DNA from: CAYUNA01 sp047629355
GTDB lineage: Bacteria; Bacteroidota; Bacteroidia; Chitinophagales; Saprospiraceae
Assembly (NCBI GenBank): GCA_047629355.1
Contig: JBLHWU010000093.1
Span: 1 to 24,031 of the forward strand
DNA: 24,031 nt
Direction: 5' to 3'
The position numbers and the translations under genes are program-made. Positions 8,511-16,328 of the stretch are shown one piece after another (position 1 is the stretch's first letter; each line of letters opens with the position of its first letter). The notes under the pieces are model-generated. The model was given only the letters and a program-made list of their open reading frames with translations. It was not told the DNA's origin and made no database searches.

Positions 8511-8675
8511 AGTTTGAGTGGCAAAAGCAGTTTTATAAAACCGCTTTTGCCACTCAAAAAACCAGCCCTATTGCCGTAGGCAGCGCGCACTATCTTTTTG
8601 AAAACTCGAGAATATTACGATTTTCGCGCTTCTCAAATTTAAGTAAAATTTAGTTTAATCATAGAATTCAGTGCA
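8511..8675 (+). repeat. Family-A hairpin element, copy 2
   Basis: The core hairpin 8513-8558 pairs TTTGAGTGGCAAAAGC with GCTTTTGCCACTCAAA around GTTTTATAAAAC. The tail has TTGCCGTAGGCAGCGCGCAC, then a stretch (8587-8655) that matches the reverse complement of 5886-5947, and an end GTGCA followed by CTAA, like the TTGCA/CTAG end of copy 1. The left end lacks the shell seen in copy 1 and abuts repeat B directly. Confidence 0.7.
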
Positions 8676-8715
8676 CTAAAAGTGCCTCAAGTTTTCATCA
8701 TTCCAACTTTCCTCC

Positions 8716-8723
8716 TATATTTG
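8716..8723 (+). promoter_or_regulatory. -7 box for lpdA
   Basis: TATATTTG matches the Bacteroidota TAnnTTTG box exactly. A clear TTG about 20 bases upstream is missing. Transcription would begin near 8730, giving a leader of about 138 bases to the chosen lpdA start at 8868. Confidence 0.5.
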
Positions 8724-8734
8724 CGCCGATTTTT

Positions 8735-8799
8735 AAACCTCGCTTACTTTTAAGCGTTTAAGTAACGGTAAAAGAAAAGCTTCGTTACTAGAGAGGTTT
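8735..8799 (+). promoter_or_regulatory. Structured 5' leader (three-way-junction fold) ahead of lpdA
   Basis: A closing stem AAACCTC (8735-8741) / GAGGTTT (8793-8799) encloses two hairpins: GCTT/AAGC (8742-8755, extendable by one pair) and GTAACG (8762-8767) / CGTTAC (8783-8788). This compact multi-branch fold lies entirely within the predicted leader. It resembles no riboswitch I know; it might also be a short foldback repeat. Confidence 0.4.
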
Positions 8800-8867
8800 T
8801 AAGAATGAGGAAACCGATTGGGGTTATCTATTTCAGAAATAAAAATAATCAAATACACCATTTTAAT

Positions 8868-10268
8868 ATGAATAAATTCGATTTAATCATCATTGGAAGC
8901 GGCCCTGGCGGCTATGTAGCAGCAATTCGTGCCTCTCAATTGGGACTAAAAACAGCTATTGTGGAAAGAGAAGCCCTCGGTGGCATCTGTTTAAACTGGG
9001 GTTGTATTCCTACCAAGGCCTTATTGAAAAGTGCGCAGGTTTTCAACTATATTCAGCATGCAAGCGATTACGGTATCAAAATTGACAACGCGACCGCTGA
9101 TTTCAATGGCATGATTAAGCGTAGCCGTGACGTAGCAGGTGGCATGAGTAAGGGCGTGAATTTCTTGATGAAGAAAAATAAGATTGAAGTCATCAACGGG
9201 ACGGGTAAATTAATGCGCGGAAAGAAGGTAGAAGTGACGGGAGAAGATGGCAAAAAAGCGACTTATGAAGCAACTAATGTCATTGTAGCAACGGGAACAC
9301 GAGCGAAAGAATTGCCAAATTTACCAATTGATGGTCAAAAAATTATCGGCTACCGACAAGCAATGACTTTGGCAACACAGCCGAAGAAAATGGTCGTGGT
9401 AGGTGCAGGTGCAATCGGTGTTGAGTTTGCTTATTTCTACAATTCTATTGGTACAGAAGTGACGATTGTTGAGTATTTAGAACAAGGTTTAGTGCCGCGA
9501 GAAGATACGGATATTTCTAAAGAATTGGGTCGAAATTTCAAAAAAGCAGGCATCAAAGTGATGGGCAATACGGCTGTTGAAACCGTTGATACCAAAGGAA
9601 AGCAGTGCATTGTTAAAACGAAAAATCGTAAAAATGACAAAGAGGTCATCATCGAATGTGATGTCGTTCTTTCTGCTGCTGGTGTGACACCAAATACAGA
9701 AAATATCGGTTTGGAAGCTTTGGGCATCAAAACTGAGCGCGGATTGATTCAAGTCAATAAATTTTACCAAACCAATGTGCCAGGCATTTATGCAATTGGC
9801 GACGTTGTTCCGGGTGCAGCTTTGGCACACGTAGCGAGTGCGGAAGGTATCATTTGTGTAGAGAAAATTGCAGGCGAAAACCCTGAAGCCTTGGATTATG
9901 GCAATATTCCATCTTGTACGTATTGTTCGCCAGAAGTTGCCTCTGTGGGTATGACCGAAGCGATGGCAAAGGAAGCTGGTTATGAAATAAAAATCGGTAA
10001 GTTTCCATTCTCTGCCTCAGGAAAAGCGAAAGCAGGCGGTGTACCAGAAGGTTTTGTGAAGTTGATTTTTGATGCCAAATACGGTGAGTTATTAGGCGGT
10101 CACATGCTTGGTGCAAACGTTACTGAAATGGTTGCAGAACTTGTTTCGATTAGAAAATTAGAAACGACTGGACATGAAATCATCAAAACTGTTCACCCGC
10201 ACCCAACAATGAGTGAGGCGATTATGGAGGCGGCGGCAGCGGCTTATGATGAGGTGATTCACCTTTAG
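8868..10268 (+). CDS. lpdA: Dihydrolipoyl dehydrogenase (E3)
   Basis: 466 residues, normal for E3, the FAD enzyme that reoxidises dihydrolipoamide in the pyruvate and 2-oxoglutarate dehydrogenase complexes (and possibly the glycine cleavage system). The FAD site is GSGPGGYVAAI (10-20); the redox disulfide is in GGICLNWGCIPTK (Cys41, Cys46); the NAD site is VVGAGAIGVEFA; the second FAD motif is GIYAIGDVV; and the C-terminal catalytic pair is in HPHPTMSE (His445, Glu450). I chose the ATG at 8868 rather than the upstream in-frame ATG at 8805, because MNKFDLIIIGSG is the family's normal start and the extra 21 residues lie in the structured leader. No E1/E2 genes are adjacent. A terminator follows at 10337. 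Confidence 0.95.
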   Translation: MNKFDLIIIGSGPGGYVAAIRASQLGLKTAIVEREALGGICLNWGCIPTKALLKSAQVFNYIQHASDYGIKIDNATADFNGMIKRSRDVAGGMSKGVNFLMKKNKIEVINGTGKLMRGKKVEVTGEDGKKATYEATNVIVATGTRAKELPNLPIDGQKIIGYRQAMTLATQPKKMVVVGAGAIGVEFAYFYNSIGTEVTIVEYLEQGLVPREDTDISKELGRNFKKAGIKVMGNTAVETVDTKGKQCIVKTKNRKNDKEVIIECDVVLSAAGVTPNTENIGLEALGIKTERGLIQVNKFYQTNVPGIYAIGDVVPGAALAHVASAEGIICVEKIAGENPEALDYGNIPSCTYCSPEVASVGMTEAMAKEAGYEIKIGKFPFSASGKAKAGGVPEGFVKLIFDAKYGELLGGHMLGANVTEMVAELVSIRKLETTGHEIIKTVHPHPTMSEAIMEAAAAAYDEVIHL

Positions 10269-10336
10269 ACCGCACACGGTTTTCAGCACACGGCTCACAG
10301 GCTGGAGCTTGAGAACTGTACGATAACTTTAATAGA

Positions 10337-10376
10337 AAATCCCGAATTTTTCCTTGGAAAGATTCGGGATTTTTCA
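10337..10376. terminator. Intrinsic terminator between lpdA and the S9 peptidase gene
   Basis: AAATCCCGAAT pairs perfectly with ATTCGGGATTT (11 base pairs) and is followed by T residues on the plus strand and A-derived T residues on the minus strand. It can serve both convergent genes. Confidence 0.8.
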
Positions 10377-10403
10377 TGCACCACCGAGAGTCATCAACCG
10401 TTT

Positions 10404-12320
10404 TTATTTCAAATATTGATTCAAAAACCCAACCATCACCCGATAAAATTCAAACCGATTTTCCTCATTGTGAAAACCATGGCCTTCATCATATTTCACC
10501 ATATACGGCACTTCTACATTCCGCGCACGCAAAGCTTTGACAATCTGGTCAGCTTCGTCGATATTCACACGCGGGTCATTCGCGCCTTGCACTACAAGTA
10601 GCGGACATTTTATTTTATCAATGTGAAAAACGGGTGAATTGTCCTGCATCATTTCCTTATCCGCTTCAGGATTCCCCACCATTTCATACATCATTTTCAA
10701 ATACGGTTCCCAATACGGCGGAATCGTCGTCATAAACGTAAACAGGTTAGAAACGCCCACATAATCGACCGCACAGGCATACAAATCTGGCGTAAAAGTC
10801 ACTCCTGCCAAGGTCGCATAACCACCGTAACTACCCCCATAAATCGCCACTCGTTTCGCATCTGCAACACCCTCGTCAATCAACCATCGTACACCATCCG
10901 AAATATCGTCCTGCATCGCTTGTCCCCATTGCTTAAAACCCGCTTCCCAAAACTTGCGACCATAACCCGTACTTGCCCGATAATTCATTTGCAAAACCGC
11001 ATATCCTCGACTTGCCAATAATTGAATCGCAGGATTGTACCCCCAATTATCCCGAACCCACGGTCCACCGTGCGGATGAATAATGACGGGCAAATCTTTC
11101 GCTTCTTTACCTTGCGGAACGGTCAAATATCCGTAAATCGTCAAGCCATCCCGACTTTGATATTTTATGGGTTGCATCGGCGCCATATCCGCTTCCTCCA
11201 ACCACGGACTGACGTCTCCAATTTTCGTTAATTCCCCTTTATTTTTATCGAAAAAGTAATATGCACCTAAAGAACGGTCGCTCAAGGTTCGAATCATAAA
11301 TTTATCTTCCGCCTTGTTATTGCTGGTAAAATAAACTTCATAGTCCCCCAATTGCGCTTTGATTTTCTCATAAATCGCCTTCGATTTTTCATCTAAAAAA
11401 TGCACCTGTCGCTTGTCCGTCGTATAGCTAATCGACGTCAAGACTTTGCGCTTTTTAGAATAACTCAAACTCTCTACATCTACTTCTGGATGACTAAAAA
11501 TCGGTTCGCCTACTTCCTCCCCTTTCAACATATCAAAACGAATAATCACGGCTTTGTCCCGCCCCAAATTAGAGGAAACATAAGCAATATTCGGCTCGTT
11601 AAAATCCATAAACAACGGACTCACGCTTTCGCGAAAACTGGTTGTAATCACTTCTCTAAATTCAGCATTTTCATCCGCTCTATACAATAAGGTGCTATTC
11701 GTTCCGCCAACAACTTTAGCTGCCATCCGTATCTTCCCTTCGTGGTCGGTCTGCCAGTTGTCAATGGATTCCTCCGGGTTTTCATTGACTGCCAATTGTG
11801 TCAACTCGCCTGTCTGAATATTCAAGCGGTACGGCTCAAAAAGTATTGGATTATTTTTGTTCATACTAATAATCACCTCCTCGTCGATGTCTCTCAATCC
11901 ATCAATTAGCTGAACCCGAACGCCCTCAAATGGCGTCAATTTCTTCTCATTCTGACCATCTCTATCAACAGCAAACAAATGATAATTTTCGTCTCCCCCA
12001 CTATCCTTCAAATAAACCAAGCGATTTTCACCCGACCAAAAATAACCGGAAATATCTCGGTCCGTTTCCGAAGTAATCCGCACGGCAGTCTCTTCTCCAA
12101 TCTTTTGAATGAAAATATTTTGACGCCGTTCGTAAGGACCAATATAGGAAAAATAATTGCCTTCGGGGGAGAGTTTATAAGCGGTTTTCTCTGGCGTTTT
12201 GAAGAAATCTTCGATAGAATATTTATAATCCCCTGCTGCGCTTTTGGCTAATTTTTGGAGTTGCTCATCAGTCGAAGGGAGAGTCGTATCTCCAGGTAGG
12301 GTTACTTTTGCTTCTGTCAT
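10404..12320 (-). CDS. S9 family peptidase (prolyl oligopeptidase/acylaminoacyl-peptidase type)
   Basis: 638 residues. The N-terminal about 375 residues form a beta-propeller-like region (repeated short blades such as ISGYFWSGENRLVYLKD). The C-terminal alpha/beta hydrolase (about 385-638) has the oxyanion region HPHGGP (415-420), nucleophile Ser497 in GGSYGGYA, Asp582 in GANDPRV and His614 in DEGHGF. Family members cut short peptides or remove acyl-amino acids. No signal peptide is visible, so it is predicted cytosolic, unlike many secreted dipeptidyl peptidases of this phylum. The start MTEAKVTLPG at 12320 is the only good ATG. It converges with lpdA, sharing the terminator at 10337, and is probably transcribed alone. 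Exact specificity cannot be read from sequence. Confidence 0.9.
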   Translation of the reverse strand: MTEAKVTLPGDTTLPSTDEQLQKLAKSAAGDYKYSIEDFFKTPEKTAYKLSPEGNYFSYIGPYERRQNIFIQKIGEETAVRITSETDRDISGYFWSGENRLVYLKDSGGDENYHLFAVDRDGQNEKKLTPFEGVRVQLIDGLRDIDEEVIISMNKNNPILFEPYRLNIQTGELTQLAVNENPEESIDNWQTDHEGKIRMAAKVVGGTNSTLLYRADENAEFREVITTSFRESVSPLFMDFNEPNIAYVSSNLGRDKAVIIRFDMLKGEEVGEPIFSHPEVDVESLSYSKKRKVLTSISYTTDKRQVHFLDEKSKAIYEKIKAQLGDYEVYFTSNNKAEDKFMIRTLSDRSLGAYYFFDKNKGELTKIGDVSPWLEEADMAPMQPIKYQSRDGLTIYGYLTVPQGKEAKDLPVIIHPHGGPWVRDNWGYNPAIQLLASRGYAVLQMNYRASTGYGRKFWEAGFKQWGQAMQDDISDGVRWLIDEGVADAKRVAIYGGSYGGYATLAGVTFTPDLYACAVDYVGVSNLFTFMTTIPPYWEPYLKMMYEMVGNPEADKEMMQDNSPVFHIDKIKCPLLVVQGANDPRVNIDEADQIVKALRARNVEVPYMVKYDEGHGFHNEENRFEFYRVMVGFLNQYLK

Positions 12321-12364
12321 TGGTTTAAAAAATTTATGGATGTTTTAGAATGTTTTCTCGTAAT

Positions 12365-12438
12365 GTAGCGACGACTTTAGTCGCCAAGCTGCCTTCTGAA
12401 TAGAACTGTAGCAGCTTGGCGACTAAAGTCGTCGCTAC
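12365..12438. repeat. REPIN-like inverted pair of GTAG-headed palindromes
   Basis: Two 28-base arms (12365-12392 and 12411-12438) are perfect reverse complements separated by 18 bases. Each arm starts, on its own strand, with GTAG followed by an internal small palindrome GCGAC-GACTTTA-GTCGC, the layout of REP sequences mobilised by RAYT transposases; two REPs facing each other form a REPIN. It lies in the gap between divergent S9 peptidase and ureohydrolase genes. No RAYT gene is in this window. Confidence 0.7.
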
Positions 12439-12543
12439 TATTAATTGCAAATATAAAACCTTGCCCGAGAAAATAAGTTTTTTAGAAAGATGTTTAAAAA
12501 ATACTACCTTCCCACTCTTTTCCTAACAGCATAAAATACAGCA

Positions 12544-13335
12544 ATGATTCAATTACTCGGCGTCCCATATGACCAAAATTCTTCCTTTTTAAAAGGTTCA
12601 AGTCTTGCGCCACCGCGCATTCGATTGATGGATTCAGAGGGGTCTGCTAATACCTTCTGTGAAAATGGAAAAGCGATTGAAAGTGGTAAATTTTATAATG
12701 ATTTAGGCGATATTTCATTTGAAAAAAGGGATGCAAAATCTGTTTATAAAACCATAAAAAAAAGGGTCAAAAAAGCGCTAAAGTCAGGCGATAAATTGCT
12801 ATGCTTGGGTGGCGACCACTCCGTTTCCTTTCCCATTATTGAAGTCCATACAAAGCAATACAAATCCTTGAATGTCTTGCATTTAGATGCTCATGCTGAT
12901 TTGTACGATGATTTTGAAGGCAATCCATTTTCCCACGCTTCGCCCTTTGCACGATTGATGGAAAAAGGCTTGATTAATTCCTTGACGCAAGTCGGTATTC
13001 GCACTTTCAATACCCATCAAAAAGAGCAAGCTAAACGCTTTAAAGTCAACGTGATTGAAATGAAGGATTTTAACTTTAATTTTATAAAATCGTTGAAAGG
13101 ACCTTTGTACATTTCACTGGATTTGGATGTGTTAGACCCTGCCTTTGCACCGGGTATTTCGCATCATGAACCTGGCGGTATGACGACGCGGGAGTTGATT
13201 AAAATTATTCAATCTATTAAAGTACCAATTATTGGAGCAGATATTGTGGAATACAATCCAACGCGGGATGTGCGCAATATGACGGCAATGGTGGCTTATA
13301 AAATGATGAAGGAATTGATGTCGAAGATGGGGTAA
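12544..13335 (+). CDS. Ureohydrolase (arginase/agmatinase family)
   Basis: 263 residues. All manganese-binding motifs of the family are present: GGDHS (His92), DAHADLYD (Asp115, His117, Asp119) and SLDLDVLDPAFAPG (Asp193, Asp195). The fold hydrolyses guanidino groups to release urea, or formamide from formimino-glutamate. The size and the short active-site loop (GISHHEPGGMT) fit the arginase/agmatinase/formimidoylglutamase superfamily, but substrate choice is not settled by the sequence; the motif HLDAHADLYD resembles agmatinase-like members. It stands alone, divergent from the S9 gene. A poor -7 box (TACCTTCC, near 12503) is the only promoter hint. Confidence 0.88.
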   Translation: MIQLLGVPYDQNSSFLKGSSLAPPRIRLMDSEGSANTFCENGKAIESGKFYNDLGDISFEKRDAKSVYKTIKKRVKKALKSGDKLLCLGGDHSVSFPIIEVHTKQYKSLNVLHLDAHADLYDDFEGNPFSHASPFARLMEKGLINSLTQVGIRTFNTHQKEQAKRFKVNVIEMKDFNFNFIKSLKGPLYISLDLDVLDPAFAPGISHHEPGGMTTRELIKIIQSIKVPIIGADIVEYNPTRDVRNMTAMVAYKMMKELMSKMG

Positions 13336-13384
13336 GTATTCGGATGAAACTACTCGGGGCATAGGATAGTGGACTTATTCAGAT

Positions 13385-13595
13385 TCAGAAATTATTTCGG
13401 GTGTTCAGCCACAGCGTGGCAGCTCTCTTAGTAACACGATTTCTACTACTTTTCCAAGCTGCAGAGCAGCGGCACTCTTAAAATAACTGTAAATACTCGG
13501 TTTAAAAGTGCCGTCGCGCTGCGACTTCAGGAAAATGCAGAATATTGTTACCGAGAGAACCGCCACGCTGTGTCTGAAAAATATTGGGATTACTT
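13385..13595. repeat. Long foldback with two nested palindromic blocks
   Basis: About 90-base arms meet near 13490. Outer block: TTCAGCCACAGCGTGGC (from 13404) against GCCACGCTGTGTCTGAA (ending 13578), continuing through CTCTCTTAGTAACA and TGTTACCGAGAGA. Inner block: AAGCTGCAGAGCAGCGGCAC against GTGCCGTCGCGCTGCGACTT. The arms are diverged, roughly three-quarters identical by eye. It fills the gap between two convergent genes (ends 13335 and 13694) and holds no ORF. The rest of that gap (13336-13384, 13596-13693) shows nothing definite. Confidence 0.7.
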
Positions 13596-13693
13596 TATGA
13601 ATATCAATTAGTCTACAATGTAATTCTACTCAATGTTGAATAAATTCCACGCTCCTATAACCTAATAAATGTAACTACGTACGAAGGAAAACA

Positions 13694-14653
13694 TCAATTC
13701 ACCAAATCCGGATTCCCCATTTTCCCATTCTGATAATTGGCGATACATTCCCGTATCTGCGCCTCATTATTCATCACAAATGGCCCATAAGAGTAAACAG
13801 GTTCGTCCAAAGGTTGACCACCTAAAAGCAAAAATTCTGCACCATCTTTGGCATATAAATTAATCAAGCTATCACCGCGTTCGTACAGCGCAACTTGATT
13901 CTTTTTCAAGGGTTTTTGACCTTCCAATTCCAAATCTCCGCCGATATTATAAATAAAAGCATTGTGTTGAGGATTGGTCGGAATATCCAAACGCGCGTCA
14001 GGTTTCATTTTTACATGAAAATAAAAGGCTGGCGACAACATATTCACGGTCGATTGTGCATTAAATAAATTACCCATAATCACCTTAATGGAATAGTCCT
14101 CCGTTTCCAGCAAATCCATATCTTTTTCGCGGTAAACAGCCGTCGTTGGGTCGATAAATTTATGAGCAGCTGGCATATTTAACCATATTTGAAAACCATG
14201 ATATTGACCACCTTCCTCATACAATTGTTGCCCTGTTTCTTCCATATGAATAGCGCCTTTTCCAGAAGAAAAAATCATAAATTCCCCTTTTCCAATTTGG
14301 AAATCATAATCCAAACTATCCTTGTGATGCCCACTTCCGTTGATAAAATACGTCGTCGGAATCACGCCTGCATGTGGGTGCGCATCCACTCGTAAAGGAT
14401 TATCATTTGGAGCAACATCAACTGGACCAAATTCATCAAAAAGGACATACGGCGACACATAATCGCGGTGATTGCCCGCAAATGCGCGAAGAATCGGTAA
14501 GGTCCCTACCTGTGTGCGGTCAGCGTTTAGAATACGGTGAACTTTACGGGCTGTTTTATTTTCGAACATGCCTGACATTTCTTTGATAAAAATCGGTGAA
14601 GCAACCGTTGCGCCGAGGATGGCTGAGCCTTTGATGAATTTTCGTCGTTCCAT
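13694..14653 (-). CDS. Pirin-family cupin protein with Tat signal
   Basis: 319 residues from the ATG at 14653; an ATG 12 codons upstream would only add residues ahead of the signal. The N-terminus MERRKFIKGSAILGATVASP is a twin-arginine signal (RRKFIK plus hydrophobic stretch). The N-terminal cupin carries the pirin metal ligands: His92 and His94 in DAHPHAG, and His136 and Glu138 in GKGAIHMEE; the C-terminal cupin follows (about 195-300). Pirins bind iron; some oxidise quercetin or act as redox-sensing cofactors. A folded, exported pirin is unusual, as most are cytoplasmic. It converges with the ureohydrolase gene and is alone. Its -7 box lies beside a mobile element (14686-14829). Confidence 0.87.
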   Translation of the reverse strand: MERRKFIKGSAILGATVASPIFIKEMSGMFENKTARKVHRILNADRTQVGTLPILRAFAGNHRDYVSPYVLFDEFGPVDVAPNDNPLRVDAHPHAGVIPTTYFINGSGHHKDSLDYDFQIGKGEFMIFSSGKGAIHMEETGQQLYEEGGQYHGFQIWLNMPAAHKFIDPTTAVYREKDMDLLETEDYSIKVIMGNLFNAQSTVNMLSPAFYFHVKMKPDARLDIPTNPQHNAFIYNIGGDLELEGQKPLKKNQVALYERGDSLINLYAKDGAEFLLLGGQPLDEPVYSYGPFVMNNEAQIRECIANYQNGKMGNPDLVN

Positions 14654-14667
14654 AAGTTTTTTTTTTA

Positions 14668-14675
14668 CAAATTTA
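14668..14675 (-). promoter_or_regulatory. -7 box for the pirin gene
   Basis: On the minus strand this reads TAAATTTG, an exact TAnnTTTG match, 14 bases ahead of the start codon. The matching upstream element should fall near 14695-14700, which is inside the mobile element at 14686-14829, so the native -33 region appears replaced. Confidence 0.5.
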
Positions 14676-14685
14676 ATAAAAAAAA

Positions 14686-14829
14686 GCAACTACTCCGATT
14701 TTTCTTTTGGGAGTTTGAGGTTAAAATGGGGGCTTGCTGCCCCAACTTTAACCTCGAGACGACCCACCCCGGCGCCTTCGGCGGTGAGGGAGGAAGCTTA
14801 AGAAAGAGAAAAAGCTCCTGAGTAGTTAT
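14686..14829 (+). mobile_element. Family-A hairpin element in an AACTACTC-ended shell
   Basis: The ends read AACTACTCCG (14688 on) and CTGAGTAGTT (to 14827), imperfect inverted repeats that continue inward as A/T-rich pairing. Inside, the core hairpin 14717-14755 pairs GAGGTTAAA with TTTAACCTC and GGGG with CCCC, followed by CCCACCCCGGCGCCTTCGGC. The AACTAC-to-core spacing is nearly the same as in the element at 5865-6064. Ends GCAAC/GTTAT could be decayed GTAAC/GTTAC as in the element at 20792. A-rich runs flank both sides. The rest of the gap up to 14936 shows only a promoter. Confidence 0.6.
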
Positions 14830-14918
14830 AAAAAGCGCTATACATTCAATGTTTAAACATCAAAATACGCATAAAGTTGAATTCTCTTAATTTTTTAAAA
14901 TAAAAACCCAATATTTTT

Positions 14919-14926
14919 TATCTTTG
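14919..14926 (+). promoter_or_regulatory. -7 box for the alpha/beta hydrolase gene
   Basis: TATCTTTG, an exact TAnnTTTG match, ends 10 bases before the ATG, so the mRNA would have almost no leader. No convincing -33 TTG is seen at the right spacing. Confidence 0.55.
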
Positions 14927-14936
14927 CAAAAAAACA

Positions 14937-15866
14937 ATGTCGCTAAAATCCATTTTAAAATACAGCCTTTTCCTCCTTTCTGTAATCTTTGCAGGCGTTC
15001 TCGCCTTCAATTATGCACCCGACCGTAGCGTAGAAGACCTAAAAAAACGGTGGGCTTATTCCAATTCACAGTTTATCGAAGTTAATGGTATGGAGGTGCA
15101 TTATCGCATCAATGGAACAGGGCAGCCGCTGGTGTTGATTCATGGTACGGGGGCATCGCTGCACACTTGGGAACGTTGGACAGATATTTTGGAGAAAGAT
15201 TTTCAGGTAATTAGCCTTGATATGCCAGCGTTTGGATTGACAGGTCCGAGTCCCGAACGAGATTATTCTTTGGACAATTATGCGCAGTTTTTAGATGCTT
15301 TTTTGATTAAAATTGGTCTCGATACCTTTCATTTAGCAGGCAACTCTTTAGGTGGCGCGATTGCATGGAAATATGCTTCTCTTTTCCCCAAAAAAATTAA
15401 AAAAATGGTGCTTATCGACGCATCTGGTTATCCTTTTGATAAAACGTTACCGTTAGCTTTTCGAATGGCAAAAAATCCAATTATGGGAAAATTTTTATTA
15501 AAAATAACGCCGAAAGCTTTGTTTTGGAAAAGCATTCGAGAAGTCTATTTTAACGATGATTTGGTGACAGAAGAATTGATTGACCGTTATTACGAATTGT
15601 ATCTGCGAGCGGGCAATCGGCAAGCATTTGTGGATAGGGTTCGCAATATTGAATACAACGATGCAAGTCCCATCAAAACGATTGAGACGCCTACACTGAT
15701 TATGTGGGGCGCGGATGATAAATGGATTCCGGTTAGGTTAGCGGGTAATTTCAAACGAGACTTAATTAATTCAGAATCAATTATTTATAAAGAATCGGGT
15801 CATGTTCCAATGGAGGAAATTCCTCAGGTAACAGCGGAGGATGCTCGGATTTTTTTATTGAGATAA
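14937..15866 (+). CDS. Membrane-anchored alpha/beta-fold hydrolase
   Basis: 309 residues. A short basic start and one hydrophobic segment (about 8-25) act as a signal anchor or uncleaved signal; the catalytic part would then be periplasmic. The hydrolase core shows LIHGTGAS (oxyanion loop, 68-74), nucleophile Ser137 in GNSLGG, acid Asp260 or Asp261 in WGADDKWIP, and His289 in ESGHVPMEE. A lid lies in about 165-235. It resembles lipase/esterase or haloalkane-type hydrolases; the substrate is not deducible. The start ATG follows the -7 box by 10 bases. It is convergent with the broken TerB-like gene, and only 13 bases separate their ends; no terminator hairpin is seen there. Confidence 0.87.
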   Translation: MSLKSILKYSLFLLSVIFAGVLAFNYAPDRSVEDLKKRWAYSNSQFIEVNGMEVHYRINGTGQPLVLIHGTGASLHTWERWTDILEKDFQVISLDMPAFGLTGPSPERDYSLDNYAQFLDAFLIKIGLDTFHLAGNSLGGAIAWKYASLFPKKIKKMVLIDASGYPFDKTLPLAFRMAKNPIMGKFLLKITPKALFWKSIREVYFNDDLVTEELIDRYYELYLRAGNRQAFVDRVRNIEYNDASPIKTIETPTLIMWGADDKWIPVRLAGNFKRDLINSESIIYKESGHVPMEEIPQVTAEDARIFLLR

Positions 15867-15879
15867 CCTAAAAATGCAA

Positions 15880-16284
15880 CTATTTTAGATTAAAAAAATA
15901 GTAATATACTAAATCATTATCATCCAAATACAACATAAAATGCTCCCGTAAATTACTTTGAACCGCATCAATCACCTCCCGTTCTTCTGGAATAATACCA
16001 TTACTCGCTTCCGCAATTTACTCTAGAATATCCACCAAAAAAACGTATTCTTCGTCTGGGACATGGTCTTTCAATACCTGCAAAGCCCTGTCATATACTT
16101 CCTTTGGGTCATTTTCTTTCCGCGCTTCATATTCAAACGACCACTTAATTTCTTACCCCCATGGATCATTCATTAATACTTCATGAATCTTATCCAACTC
16201 TTCGGGTTGAATCATCCCATCGGCCAAGGATACTGTATAAATCAGTGCCCCAAAAGCATCATATAACCGCGACCTTGACTTCAT
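15880..16284 (-). pseudogene. TerB-like gene with two in-frame TAA codons
   Basis: From the ATG at 16284 a single frame of 135 codons runs to a TAG at 15880-15882 without any frameshift, but codons 44 (16153-16155) and 89 (16018-16020) are TAA. The readable parts are protein-like: LYDAFGALIYTVSLADGMIQ, then DPKEVYDRALQVLKDHVPDE, then IAEASNGIIPEEREVIDAVQ. The pattern of acidic 'aDG.i...E' helices is that of the TerB/tellurite-resistance-type helical fold. It follows the TPR membrane gene on the same strand by 44 bases and was probably its operon partner. Likely a recent pseudogene from two point changes; sequencing error or fragment translation are alternatives. Confidence 0.8.
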
Positions 16285-16328
16285 ATTTTTTGAGTTATCT
16301 ACATTCTGAACTAAGTAACGGTAAAAAA

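Noticed and set aside
8264..8653. Frames of about 70 codons on both strands
   Set aside because: They run across a terminator and two repeat elements and have no protein character.
8805..8867. Upstream ATG giving lpdA 21 extra residues
   Set aside because: The extra residues lie in the structured leader and are unlike E3 N-termini; MNKFDLIIIGSG at 8868 is the usual start.
10270..10310. Two GCACACGG direct repeats after lpdA
   Set aside because: Short, only two copies, and no function suggested by position; could be chance.
13671..13678. GTAACTAC as a solo IS66-like end
   Set aside because: No inverted partner (GTAGTTAC) nearby, so an element cannot be supported.
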